59,738 nucleotides of DNA from an uncultured Naasia sp. (GTDB lineage Bacteria > Actinomycetota > Actinomycetes > Actinomycetales > Microbacteriaceae), in the NCBI GenBank assembly GCA_913778905.1, contig CAJYYA010000003.1, forward strand, positions 1 to 59,738, written 5' to 3'. This document shows positions 46,680 to 55,822 of the stretch, piece by piece. The notes under the pieces were generated by a model. The model saw nothing but the letters and a program-made list of their open reading frames with translations. It was not told the origin of the DNA and did no database searches. The position numbers and the translations under genes are program-made. Each line of letters begins with the position of its first letter. Positions within the stretch are counted from its first letter, which is position 1.

Positions 46680-48250
46680 CGGACTCCCTCCGGTCCGAGG
46701 ATGCTGGTGATGTAGCGCTCGGTACCCTGCAGGTCGTCGCCCGCACGGGTCGCGACGTCGTAGAGCGGACCCGCGAACACCGTCAGGGCTACACCCAGGG
46801 CGACCATGGCCGCCGTCGCACCGATCATGAGCTTCGGCAAAGGACGGGTGCGGACCTTCTCGCCCGCATACGGATCGTCCTTGAGGTTCTCGGTCAGGAA
46901 GCCTTCGTAGTCCTTGGCCTCGTCGCGACTCCGCCAGAACGCGAGGTTCCAGGTTCGCGCGAGCGGGTACAGGGTGAGGAGCGAGACCACGACACCCGCC
47001 GCGATCAGCGTGTACGCCAGCGGAGTGCCGACATCCGACGCCGCTTCGAGCAGACCGAGCTTGCCGAGGAACCCGGAGAACGGCGGGATGCCACCGAGGT
47101 TGAGCGCGGGGACGAAGAACAGCACGCCCATGAGCGGCGACGCCTTGAGCAGACCGCCCACACTGTTCACCGAGGTGGTCCCCGCCTTGCGTTCGATGAG
47201 CCCCGTCGCGAGGAAGAGCGTGGTCTGCACGATGATGTGGTGCACCGTGTAGAAGATCGCGGCCGCGACCCCCGCAGCCGTGCCGAGCGCGACGCCGAGC
47301 ACCATGTACCCGATGTGACTCACGAGGGTGAACGAGAGCATGCGCTTGATGTCGGCCTGGGCGATGGCGCCGAGGATGCCGATGACCATGGTCAGCAACG
47401 CGACCACCATGAGGGCGTTGTTGAGTTCCGGACTCGGGAACAGGATCGTCTCGGCGCGGATGATCGCGTAGACGCCGACCTTGGTGAGCAGCCCTGCGAA
47501 GACCGCGGTGACCGGCGCAGGGGCTGTCGGGTAGGAGTCGGGGAGCCAGAACGACAGCGGGAAGACGGCCGCCTTGATGCCGAACGCAACCAGAAGCATG
47601 ACGTGCAGGAGGGTCTGCAGCTCGACCGGGAGGTCGCCGATCCGCTCGGACAGCTGAGCGATGTTGACCGTGCCGGTCGCACCGTAGAGCATCGCGATCG
47701 AGGCGAGGAAGAGCAGCGACGACAGCAGACTGACGACGATGTAGGTGATGCCGGCGCGGATCCGGGCTTCCGTTCCGCCCAGCGTGAGCAGCACGTAGGA
47801 CGCGACGAGCAGGATCTCGAAGCCCACGTAGAGGTTGAAGAGATCGCCCGCGATGAAGGCGTTGAAGACGCCCGCCCCGAGCACCAGATAGGCCGGGTAG
47901 TAGATCGAGACGGGGGTGTCGTTGTCCTCCCCCTCGTCGGCGAGACCCTGGCCGACCGCGAAGACGAGGACAGCGAGGAGCACCGCCGCCGAGACCGAGA
48001 CCATGAGCGCGCTGAGTCGGTCCACGACGAGCGAGATACCGTATGGCGCCGCCCACCCGCCGACGTTCATGACGAGGGGGCCGTTCTCGTTGACGGCGAA
48101 GAGCAGATAGACGCCGATGACCAGGACGACACCCAGGACCGCGAGCGTGATGAGGCGCTGCAGACGGGGACGTCGGTAGAAGAGCAGCGAGAGGGCCGCA
48201 CCGATGAGCGGCAGCAGGACGGGCAGGGGCACGAGGAGGACGTTGTTCAC
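46676..48250 (-). CDS. mnhD: Mrp antiporter subunit D
   Basis: 524 residues, a proton-translocating subunit homologous to NuoM/N of complex I, with about 14 helices. Seen are YIVVSLLSSLLFLASIAMLY, AVFPLSFWLPDSYPTAPAPV, ADIKRMLSFTLVSHIGYMVL, and FFVPALNLGGIPPFSGFLGK. The GTG start overlaps the mnhC stop as GTGA. Confidence 0.94.
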   Translation of the reverse strand: MNNVLLVPLPVLLPLIGAALSLLFYRRPRLQRLITLAVLGVVLVIGVYLLFAVNENGPLVMNVGGWAAPYGISLVVDRLSALMVSVSAAVLLAVLVFAVGQGLADEGEDNDTPVSIYYPAYLVLGAGVFNAFIAGDLFNLYVGFEILLVASYVLLTLGGTEARIRAGITYIVVSLLSSLLFLASIAMLYGATGTVNIAQLSERIGDLPVELQTLLHVMLLVAFGIKAAVFPLSFWLPDSYPTAPAPVTAVFAGLLTKVGVYAIIRAETILFPSPELNNALMVVALLTMVIGILGAIAQADIKRMLSFTLVSHIGYMVLGVALGTAAGVAAAIFYTVHHIIVQTTLFLATGLIERKAGTTSVNSVGGLLKASPLMGVLFFVPALNLGGIPPFSGFLGKLGLLEAASDVGTPLAYTLIAAGVVVSLLTLYPLARTWNLAFWRSRDEAKDYEGFLTENLKDDPYAGEKVRTRPLPKLMIGATAAMVALGVALTVFAGPLYDVATRAGDDLQGTERYITSILGPEGVR

Positions 48251-48801
48251 TTCTCGCCTCCCCCGTCGCGCACCGGGTGGGGCGCGCCGCCCGGCCCCAT
48301 CGGCTGGTCCTCGGGCATCTTCTCCCCGGGCTGCGCTGCGGTTGTAGGCGCGTCGAGGTCGACGGCGCCCTCGACCGCCGCGTCGGCACGTGTGCCGAAC
48401 TCGGTGTCGTCCTCGTCGGCCACGGGGGTCTCGGACTCGGCGCCACCCGAGGTGAGGAGGTTGACGTCGTCCGGGTCGACCACGAGCACGTCCTCGCGCG
48501 CGAGGCGCCACGACCGGTAGACCAGGGCCATGAGGAACGCGGAGACGGCGAAGGTGATGACGATGGCCGTCAGGATCAGGGCCTGCGGGAGCGGGTCGGC
48601 GAACTCCGACGGATCCGTCTCGCCGTCGACGATCGGGGCCGCACCGGGACGCCCCGACATGATCAGCAGCAGGATGTTGGTCGCATTGCCGATGAGCAGG
48701 AAGCCCAGGATGACCCGGGTCATGCTCTTCTCGAGCAGGAGATAGACGCCGCACGCGTAGAGCACGGCCATGGTCACGAGGAGGGCGAGGGAGACGCTCA
48801 T
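48247..48801 (-). CDS. mnhC: Mrp antiporter subunit C
   Basis: 184 residues. The first 110 are the NuoK-like MnhC domain with three helices (YACGVYLLLEKSMTRVILGF, LIGNATNILLL, QALILTAIVITFAVSAFLMA). The last 70 are an acidic, probably disordered cytoplasmic tail, longer than usual for the family. The ATG overlaps the mnhA stop as ATGA. Confidence 0.93.
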   Translation of the reverse strand: MSVSLALLVTMAVLYACGVYLLLEKSMTRVILGFLLIGNATNILLLIMSGRPGAAPIVDGETDPSEFADPLPQALILTAIVITFAVSAFLMALVYRSWRLAREDVLVVDPDDVNLLTSGGAESETPVADEDDTEFGTRADAAVEGAVDLDAPTTAAQPGEKMPEDQPMGPGGAPHPVRDGGGEK

Positions 48802-51719
48802 GCGGTCGTCTCCTTCTGTCGCACGGGTTCGTTCGGATGGGGCGAGAGGGGCGAGTCCTCGCCTTCCTCCTCGTCCTGCTGCCGGTCCACTTCGCCGCCG
48901 AGGCTGCGGAGGACGTCGAGCACGAGACCGATGACGACCAGGTAGACCCCGATGTCGAAGAACGTCGAGGTCACGAACTTGATGCCCCCGAACGGGCCGA
49001 AGTCGGCCTGGAACACCGTCGAGGTGAGCGCGTCCGCCCCGAAGAAGAGCGGGACGGCCGCCGTGCCGACCGCGAAGATGAGCCCACTGCCGAGCAGCGC
49101 ACCCGCGTTGACGGGAGCGGCGGCGGCCAGCTCGATCCGCCCGGCCGCGAGGTAGCGGGCGACGAGGGCGAGCCCCACGACGAGTCCTCCCGCGAAGCCG
49201 CCGCCCGGGGCGTTGTGCCCCGCGATGAGCAGGTAGAGCGAGATGACGATGAGCACGTGGAAGACGAGCCGGACGACGACCTCGAGCAGGATCGACCGGT
49301 TGCGCGGGGCGAGCGTGCGCCCGGCGAGCAGCCACGGGTTGCGCATGTCGTCGACCGAGTCGCCCCCGCGAGAACGGAGACCGGAGATGCCGCGGCCCGA
49401 GCGGCGTGCGAACTCCGGCATGCGGTCGCTCCGGCTGGAGATGAAGACGAGGCTCGCGACACCGGTCGCTGCGGCGATGAGCACGCTCAGCTCGCCCATG
49501 GTGTCCCATCCGCGGATGTCGACCAGGGTCACGTTCACGACGTTGTAGCCCTCGCCGCCGGTCACCGCGAGCTCGGGGAACGCGATGGAGATCGGCTGCG
49601 CCGTGCGAGCTCCGAGGGCCACGACCGCGACGACGGCCATGAGGATGCCCACGGCGCCCCCCAGAACAGCGCGGCCGACGCGGAACTGACTGCCGTTCTG
49701 CTCACCCAGCCGCGCGGGCAGACGTCGGAGGACCAGGACGAAAGCGACGAGCGTCACGAGTTCGACGAGCGTCTGCGTCAGCGCGAGGTCCGGGGCGCCG
49801 TGCATCGCGAAGAGGACGGCCATCCCGAAACCGGTGACGCCGACCAGCACGACGGCCTGGAAGCGCTTGGCGGCGAAGGTCGCGGCGACGGCGGCGACCA
49901 TCATGACGGCGCCGATGACGACCTGATAGGGGCTGTCCCACGGCAGGATCTCATCCGGCCAGTTCTGCACGCGGACGAGAGCGGCTCCGGCGCTCGCGAG
50001 GAGGACGATGAGGATGATCGCCAGGTAGAACGGCAACGATCCGCGCTGGGTGGTGCTGGTGACGAGCGCCGCGAAACGGTCGGTGGTGCGGAGCGTGCCG
50101 CGGTAGGCGTCGGCCGCCATGGTCCGGCGGGGCGACTCCGTGCCGGCGGGCGCCTCCTGCCTGCGGCGCAGCCAGAAGACGAGCAGACCGCCGAGGATCG
50201 TGCCCGCCGAGATGAGGAGAGCCGGCTCGATGCCATGCCAGAGAGCCAGGTGGTAGGGCTTCTCCCCCTCCGACGGAAGCGCATCGGCGGCGGGCGCGAT
50301 GAGCCCATCGATCGCGGAGGAGAAGAGTCCGGCGGCGAGCCCCGCGGCACCGAGCACGACGGGGGCGAGGATGAACGAGGGCTGCTCGCGAAGGACCTTG
50401 ACCTTCTCGACGCCGGGCTTCGAGGAGAACGCACCCCAGACGAACCGCGTCGCGTAGGCCATCGTGAGCACGGACCCGAGGGCCACGCCGACGAGGGCGA
50501 TCCATCCCCAGACATCGCCCGCCTCACCCGCCTCCTGGAGGCTGGTAAGCACGGCCTCCTTCGCGACGAATCCGAAGAGGGGCGGGATGCCCGCCATCGA
50601 TGCGGCCGCGAGGATGCCGGTGACGGCGAGTACCGGCGCCCGGCGACCGAGCCCGGACAACCGCCTGAGGTCTCGCGTGCCGGCACGGTGGTCGATCACG
50701 CCGACGGTCAGGAAGAGCGTCGACTTGAAGAGCGCATGAGCGACGAGCAATGCCAGACCCGCGAGGGCGGTATCGCGTGTGCCGAATCCGACGACCACGG
50801 CCAGGAAGCCGAGCTGGCCGACCGTGCCGTAGGCGAGGAGGAGCTTGAGATCCGTCTCGCGAATGGCCCGCCACCCGCCGATGAGCATCGTCACGACGCC
50901 GAGCGTCACGAGCACCTCGTGCCACCCGGGCGTATCGGCGAAGCCGGGGGCCAGGCGCGCGAGCAGGTAGATGCCCGCCTTGACCATCGCCGCGGCGTGG
51001 AGGTACGCGCTGACCGGGGTCGGGGCCGCCATGGCGCCCGGGAGCCAGAAGTGGAACGGCACGATGGCCGACTTGGTGACGACACCGACGAGGACGAGCA
51101 TGATCGCGACGGTCGTCAGCTGGCCGGTCGGGGCCGTCTCGATGATCGCGGTCAGGTTGCTCGTGCCGCTCTCGGTGGCCAGCAGGACGAAGCCGACGAG
51201 CATCGCCAGGCCGCCGAGGGTCGTGACGAGGAGGGCCTGAAGCGCCGCGGCCCGGCTCGCCCGTCGGCCCGTGTTGTGTCCGACCAGCAGGTAGGAGAAG
51301 ACCGTGGTCAACTCCCAGAACACGAAGAGCAGGTAGACGTCGTCCGCGAGGACCAAGCCGTACATCGATCCGGCGAAGGCCGTGAGGATCGCGGCGAAAC
51401 GGCCGAGACCGGGCTCGTCGTCTTCGAAGTACTTGACGCAGTAGACGAGCACGAGTGCGCCGACGCCGGTCACGACCAGTGTCATGAGCCAGGACAGCGA
51501 GTCCATCCGCAGGTCGAGCGTGAGCCCCAGCTGGGGAACCCACGGCGTCCGCTCCGCGACGGGCGAGCCGTCGAGGACATCGGGGGCGACCATGACGGCC
51601 TGCCCGAAGGCGAGGACAGCCGGGATCGCTCCGACGACGAAGGCCTTGGTACCCAGCTTCTTCACGAGGAAGGGCAGCAGCAGGGCGACGAGGCCGAACG
51701 CGCACAGGAGGATCAGCAT
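48798..51719 (-). CDS. mnhA: Mrp antiporter subunit A fused to subunit B
   Basis: 973 residues. The N-terminal part (about 1-560) is the NuoL-like proton pump (VFWELTTVFSYLLVGHNTGR, PFHFWLPGAMAAPTPVSAYLH, DLKLLLAYGTVGQLGFLAVV). The middle contains the MbhD/E-like domains. The C-terminal part (about 810-950) is the MnhB domain (LYLLIAGHNAPGGGFAGGLV, FVTSTFFDIGVYLVVIGLVL). No separate mnhB gene exists here, so the operon is A+B, C, D, E, F, G. GGAGGAAG precedes the ATG, and TAAAAT (51799-51804) upstream is a plausible -10 for the operon. Roles: sodium and pH homeostasis. Confidence 0.94.
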   Translation of the reverse strand: MLILLCAFGLVALLLPFLVKKLGTKAFVVGAIPAVLAFGQAVMVAPDVLDGSPVAERTPWVPQLGLTLDLRMDSLSWLMTLVVTGVGALVLVYCVKYFEDDEPGLGRFAAILTAFAGSMYGLVLADDVYLLFVFWELTTVFSYLLVGHNTGRRASRAAALQALLVTTLGGLAMLVGFVLLATESGTSNLTAIIETAPTGQLTTVAIMLVLVGVVTKSAIVPFHFWLPGAMAAPTPVSAYLHAAAMVKAGIYLLARLAPGFADTPGWHEVLVTLGVVTMLIGGWRAIRETDLKLLLAYGTVGQLGFLAVVVGFGTRDTALAGLALLVAHALFKSTLFLTVGVIDHRAGTRDLRRLSGLGRRAPVLAVTGILAAASMAGIPPLFGFVAKEAVLTSLQEAGEAGDVWGWIALVGVALGSVLTMAYATRFVWGAFSSKPGVEKVKVLREQPSFILAPVVLGAAGLAAGLFSSAIDGLIAPAADALPSEGEKPYHLALWHGIEPALLISAGTILGGLLVFWLRRRQEAPAGTESPRRTMAADAYRGTLRTTDRFAALVTSTTQRGSLPFYLAIILIVLLASAGAALVRVQNWPDEILPWDSPYQVVIGAVMMVAAVAATFAAKRFQAVVLVGVTGFGMAVLFAMHGAPDLALTQTLVELVTLVAFVLVLRRLPARLGEQNGSQFRVGRAVLGGAVGILMAVVAVVALGARTAQPISIAFPELAVTGGEGYNVVNVTLVDIRGWDTMGELSVLIAAATGVASLVFISSRSDRMPEFARRSGRGISGLRSRGGDSVDDMRNPWLLAGRTLAPRNRSILLEVVVRLVFHVLIVISLYLLIAGHNAPGGGFAGGLVVGLALVARYLAAGRIELAAAAPVNAGALLGSGLIFAVGTAAVPLFFGADALTSTVFQADFGPFGGIKFVTSTFFDIGVYLVVIGLVLDVLRSLGGEVDRQQDEEEGEDSPLSPHPNEPVRQKETTA

Positions 51720-51881
51720 GCTTCCTCCGTACGTCAGGCGGCCAATGGTCGTCGCGTGCGGTCACGCCCCCGTGCAGGGGCCTGCGCCACGGTTCCCTAT
51801 TTTACGGGTCTGCTGTGGGGTTGTGCTGGGAACGCCCAGAACGGCTGAGTGCGAACACCTCCCCGCTCGCGACCGAGCCGA

Positions 51882-52661
51882 TCAGAGCGCCAGAACCCGC
51901 TCGGCGGCCTCTACGAGCGGTCCGGCATAGGAGGCCCCATGCGAGGCCGCGTGCACTGCCAGCGGATGGAGCTGGTGAAGCGGGATGCGCTCGCGCCATC
52001 CCGCGGCGAGCGTGCCGACCGATTCGTAGCCGTCGAACACCGAGTCGAGGTGGGGGCAGCCGAAGAGCGCGAGCATGGCGAGGTCGGTCTCCGCGTGTCC
52101 GCCGTGCGCGGCCGGGTCGATGAGCGCGACGCCGTCGGGCGTCCACAGCACGTTGCCGTTCCAGAGGTCGCCGTGGATGCGCGCGGGAGGGCGGCCGTCA
52201 TCGAAACGCCCCTCGGCGACGATCGCCAAGGCCCGGTCGACGATGTCGGCATCGCGAGTGTCGACGTGACCGCGCTTCACAGCCCGCCGCAGATAGGGCC
52301 GCACCCGCTGATCGGCGTAGAAGCGACCCCATCGGTCGTCCGGTTTCGTCGACATGGGCTGTCGGCCGATGAAAGTGGCGCCGTCCCAGCTCGGGGGTGG
52401 CGAGCCGAAGCCCGCCGCTCCCGCCGCGTGGGTCCGAGCGAGCGCACCCCCGAACGCGCGGGCGGCCGGGGCGGTCGGGCGTGCGCTCGCGAGTCGCTCC
52501 AGCTCGATCCATCCCGGACCGACCCCCTTCACCCCGGCGATCCGGGCTCCGCCGTCGGGCTCCGCTTCGGCGAGCCAGCCGAGGCCCGCGGCCTCCGCTT
52601 CGAAGAAGCCGGCGGGGGCGTCGGCGCGCTCCTTGCGGATGGTTCGTCCGTCGGTCGTCAC
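51882..52661 (-). CDS. fructosamine kinase family protein
   Basis: 259 residues of the fructosamine-3-kinase/APH fold. The catalytic loop RIHGDLWNGNVLW and the metal-binding LIDPAAHGGHAETDLAM are intact. It probably phosphorylates glycated amines or ketosamines for repair or salvage. The GTG at 52661 lacks a Shine-Dalgarno, but TACGGT (52668-52673) lies 6 bases upstream, giving a leaderless start. It is divergent from the isomerase gene at 52726; the two promoters share only 64 bases. Confidence 0.87.
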   Translation of the reverse strand: MTTDGRTIRKERADAPAGFFEAEAAGLGWLAEAEPDGGARIAGVKGVGPGWIELERLASARPTAPAARAFGGALARTHAAGAAGFGSPPPSWDGATFIGRQPMSTKPDDRWGRFYADQRVRPYLRRAVKRGHVDTRDADIVDRALAIVAEGRFDDGRPPARIHGDLWNGNVLWTPDGVALIDPAAHGGHAETDLAMLALFGCPHLDSVFDGYESVGTLAAGWRERIPLHQLHPLAVHAASHGASYAGPLVEAAERVLAL

Positions 52662-52725
52662 CTGTTCACCGTAGGTACTCCGTCCGAGCCCCGGCCGGGA
52701 ACGCATCGCGTCGTAACCTGCCCGC

Positions 52726-53535
52726 GTGATCCGCATCGGCATGAGCACCAGCTGCGTCCACACCCTCCCCGTCGACCGAGCGTTCGCCATCGCGAAGCAG
52801 GCCGGTTTCGACGGGGTGGAGGTCATGGTCACTCACGATCCGGCGACTCGGAACATCAAGTCGCTCCGCGAGCTGTCGGCCCGCTACGACCTGCCCATCC
52901 TGTCGATCCATGCCCCCGTGCTCCTGCTGACGCAGTTCGTGTGGGGAACGGATCCGCACGTCAAGCTGGCTCGCAGCGCCGAGCTCGCAGTCGGGGTGGG
53001 GGCGTCGACCGTCGTCGTGCACCCGCCGTTCCGGTGGCAGCGGCGCACCGCCCGCGGCTTCACCGAGTCGGTGCGGACGCTGTCGCGCGAGTGGGGTATC
53101 GACATCGCGGTGGAGAACATGTTCGCGCCGCGCATCCTCGGGCGCCGGGTCGCGGCGTACTCCCCCGGGTGGAGCCCCGTCGACATGGACTGCGATGCGG
53201 CGACGCTCGACTTCTCGCATGCGTCGCTCGCCGGCGATGACGCTCTCGTCATGGCCGAGCGCCTCGGTTCGCGGCTGCGTCATGTGCATCTCTGCGACGG
53301 ATCCGGCGCGCCGGGCGCGGTATTCGATGAGCACCTGGTTCCGGGCGAGGGCTCCCAGCCGGTAGCGGAGACGCTGCGGCTGCTGGCCGCCACGAGGTGG
53401 AGCGGCTCGGTCGTGGCCGAGGTGCACGCCTCCGGTCCCTCCGCAGCGGACCGTCTCGACATCCTCCACCGCACGCTCGCTTTCGCCCGCGAGCACACCC
53501 GCCTCGAAGCCCCTGCCCCTGCCCCCGGTCGTTGA
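52726..53535 (+). CDS. sugar phosphate isomerase/epimerase-like TIM-barrel protein
   Basis: 269 residues of the xylose-isomerase-like (AP_endonuc_2) barrel: MSTSCVHTLPVDRAFAIAKQ, LPILSIHAPVLLLT, TVVVHPPFRWQ, IAVENMF (metal-binding Glu), DFSHASLAG, and HVHLCDG. A metal-dependent sugar isomerase or epimerase is likely; the substrate is unknown. TAACCT (52714-52719) lies 6 bases before the GTG, so the mRNA is probably leaderless. The TGA stop lies within the first bases of a type B repeat. Confidence 0.85.
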   Translation: MIRIGMSTSCVHTLPVDRAFAIAKQAGFDGVEVMVTHDPATRNIKSLRELSARYDLPILSIHAPVLLLTQFVWGTDPHVKLARSAELAVGVGASTVVVHPPFRWQRRTARGFTESVRTLSREWGIDIAVENMFAPRILGRRVAAYSPGWSPVDMDCDAATLDFSHASLAGDDALVMAERLGSRLRHVHLCDGSGAPGAVFDEHLVPGEGSQPVAETLRLLAATRWSGSVVAEVHASGPSAADRLDILHRTLAFAREHTRLEAPAPAPGR

Positions 53536-53785
53536 GGAGGGCCGCCAGGCCCGCCGCGAAACGACCATCGATCAGCAGCCGCCGCGGACGATCCCGACAC
53601 CCCCTTCATTTCGCTTCGCTCAATGGGCGGGACACAAGCCATCACCGCCCGCCCGTTGAGCGAAGCGAAATGAAGGGCACCGCGCACCCCGGGCCGCTTC
53701 GCGACGATCGCAGAGCGACGTCCTCAGCGACCACACACCACCACCCCTGACCGTTGAGGAGGGTCGCCAGGCCCGCCGCGAAACG
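53528..53785. repeat. block of type A and type B inverted repeats
   Basis: Order: type B' (53528-53565; overlaps the stop codon of the isomerase gene), type A direct (53601-53632), type A inverted (53647-53677), type B (53694-53732) and type B' (53752-53785). This is the same set of elements as at 3051-3300. The block fills the convergent gap between the isomerase and YhgE genes. It offers several long hairpins but no T-run. Confidence 0.8.
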
Positions 53786-53803
53786 CCCACGGCGCGGCGC
53801 GGT

Positions 53804-55822
53804 TTACGCAGCGTGGGCGATCAGACCCAGGGAGCGGGCCGAGCGGCGGTGGGCGACTGCCGCGAAGGTCGCGAGCGCGCCGAGCAGGCCCCAGATGAGC
53901 AGCGGCGCTGCGCCGGCGACGACGTTGCCTCCGCCCGATCCGGTGATGATCGCCTGCATGCCGTTCACCGCGCCCGTCACCGGGAGCAGCGGCGAGATCG
54001 CCCGGAACGGAGCCGACAGCAACTCCACCGGGTAGAGCCCGCCGGTTGCCGTCAGCTGGAGCGCTAGGAACACGAGCGACACCACGTATCCGGCGCGACC
54101 GGCGACGGTCACGAGCGCCCCGTGGATCGCCGCGAACGACAGCGCGATCAGCAACGCGAACGGCAGCGTCGCCGGGAGCGACGACCACGCCACCCCGAGA
54201 GCGCCGTGCAGCAGACCGACGAGCAGCACCGCCTGGATCGCACCGAGTCCGAACGCCCGGCCGAGGGTCTGCCCGACGATCCGCCCGGTTCCGATCGGCG
54301 ACGCGAGGATGCGTCGGCGCGGCCCTCCCAAGACCAGGAACGTGGCGATCGCCCCGACCCACAAGCCAGCAGGGACGAGCAGAGTCGTCGCGATGGTCTT
54401 GACGTCGGACACCTCGTTCTCGCGGGACGTCGTGAGCCCGACCGGGTTGGCGGCGACCTCGGAGATGTCCTTCACCTGGTCGGAGGAGTAATCGGGCACC
54501 TGTTCGGCACCGGAGCGCAGGCCGTTCTCGAGTTGGTTCGCGCCGTCGGCGAGCTGGGACGCTCCGCCGGCGGCGCTGCCGATACCCGTCTGAAGCTGAC
54601 CGAGTCCCCCCGCGAGCTGGTCCGCGCCGCTGACGAGTGCGCTGCTGGCCTCGGACAGCTGAGACGCACCGGACGCGGACTGGGCGACACCGGACTGAAG
54701 CGCGGCAGCCCCCTCGGCGCCCTGAACGAGAGCGTCGTTGCCCTGGGTGATCTGACCGGCACCCGCAGCCGACTGCGCGACGCCGGACTGCAGTGAGGCG
54801 GCACCCTGGGCGCCCTCGACGAGGAAAGGGCTCGCTTGATCGAGCCGATCGAGGCCTGCCGCGATCTCCTCAAGAGCTTCCCGGGTGGCGGGAAGCAGGG
54901 TCGGATCCGCAAGCACCTTCCGGACGCCGTCCGCGCTCCCCGATACACCTGCTGTGTAATCGCGGACCGCGCCGGGCAGAGCCTGCAGTCCGGCCGACTT
55001 CGCCGCCGCATCGGAGAGACCGTCTCGCAGCTGCGCAACCCCTTCGGTGTACTGCCGCACACCACCGGGCAACTGCTGCAGACCGGCCGACTGGCTCGCC
55101 GCCGTCGAGAGGCCGCTGCTCAGCCGGTCCACCCCGTTCGTGTAGTCCCGGAGTCCCGAGGCGAGGGCTCCCGCCCCGGTCTGGGCCGTACCGGTCTGCG
55201 TCGCTGCTTCGGTGAGCCCCGACGCGAGGCTTTGCGCCCCGTTGTCGAGCCCGCCTGCGCCGTCCGCCGCAGTGTTCAAAGAACCGGCGATGGCCCCGGT
55301 TCCGCCGACCAGCCCTGCGATGTACTGCTGCGACAGCTGCGTGCCGAAGATCGCGGCGAGACCGCCGCCCAGCGCGTCGGTCAGGGGGCCGGTCAGGTAG
55401 CCGTGGGCGTCGTCGGTCTTCAGCGAGATGTGCGCCTGCACCGGATTGTCGGAGCCGAGCGAGACGACCGAGGCGGAGAAGTCCTTCGGGATCGTGATGA
55501 CGGCGTAGACCTCACCGTCGGCGAGCGCTGCGGCGGCCTCGTCGGCTCCGGTGACCTGCCAGTCGAAGGCGGATCCGGCGGGTCCGGCGCTCGAGTCGGA
55601 CCCCGTCAGCGCGGTGACGAGCAGCCGTCCGGCGAGGACGGGCGTGGTGGTGCCGTCGGCCTGCGTCCGCTGCACCATCTCGTCCTGGTTGACGATCGCG
55701 GCGGGCACCCGGGCATCGTCGCTGCCGACCGCGGACAATGCGCCCGCGAACAGGCCGACGACGGCCAATGGGACGATGGCCAGCCCGACGAGGGCAACCC
55801 AGCGGCGAGGTGAGCGGGTCAT
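53804..55822 (-). CDS. YhgE/Pip-family membrane protein (ABC-2-like)
   Basis: 672 residues: one N-terminal membrane helix (about 8-30), a large extracytoplasmic part, and about five C-terminal helices (about 470-650) of the ABC-2 permease type (AGRAGYVVSLVFLALQLTAT, GGLYPVELL). The extracytoplasmic part (about 160-450) holds degenerate Ser/Ala/Gly/Gln repeats (ALQSGVAQSA, QLADGANQL and similar) predicted to form long coiled coils, as in YhgE, phage-infection protein and EsaA-like proteins. The ATG overlaps the MMPL gene stop as ATGA, so it is made with that transporter. The substrate is unknown; lipid or polymer export is possible. Confidence 0.88.
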   Translation of the reverse strand: MTRSPRRWVALVGLAIVPLAVVGLFAGALSAVGSDDARVPAAIVNQDEMVQRTQADGTTTPVLAGRLLVTALTGSDSSAGPAGSAFDWQVTGADEAAAALADGEVYAVITIPKDFSASVVSLGSDNPVQAHISLKTDDAHGYLTGPLTDALGGGLAAIFGTQLSQQYIAGLVGGTGAIAGSLNTAADGAGGLDNGAQSLASGLTEAATQTGTAQTGAGALASGLRDYTNGVDRLSSGLSTAASQSAGLQQLPGGVRQYTEGVAQLRDGLSDAAAKSAGLQALPGAVRDYTAGVSGSADGVRKVLADPTLLPATREALEEIAAGLDRLDQASPFLVEGAQGAASLQSGVAQSAAGAGQITQGNDALVQGAEGAAALQSGVAQSASGASQLSEASSALVSGADQLAGGLGQLQTGIGSAAGGASQLADGANQLENGLRSGAEQVPDYSSDQVKDISEVAANPVGLTTSRENEVSDVKTIATTLLVPAGLWVGAIATFLVLGGPRRRILASPIGTGRIVGQTLGRAFGLGAIQAVLLVGLLHGALGVAWSSLPATLPFALLIALSFAAIHGALVTVAGRAGYVVSLVFLALQLTATGGLYPVELLSAPFRAISPLLPVTGAVNGMQAIITGSGGGNVVAGAAPLLIWGLLGALATFAAVAHRRSARSLGLIAHAA

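Noticed and set aside
53528-53785. Remnant of an insertion sequence
   Set aside because: There is no transposase frame, no target-site duplication could be identified, and the same short units recur in other combinations. They are better described as dispersed palindromic repeats.
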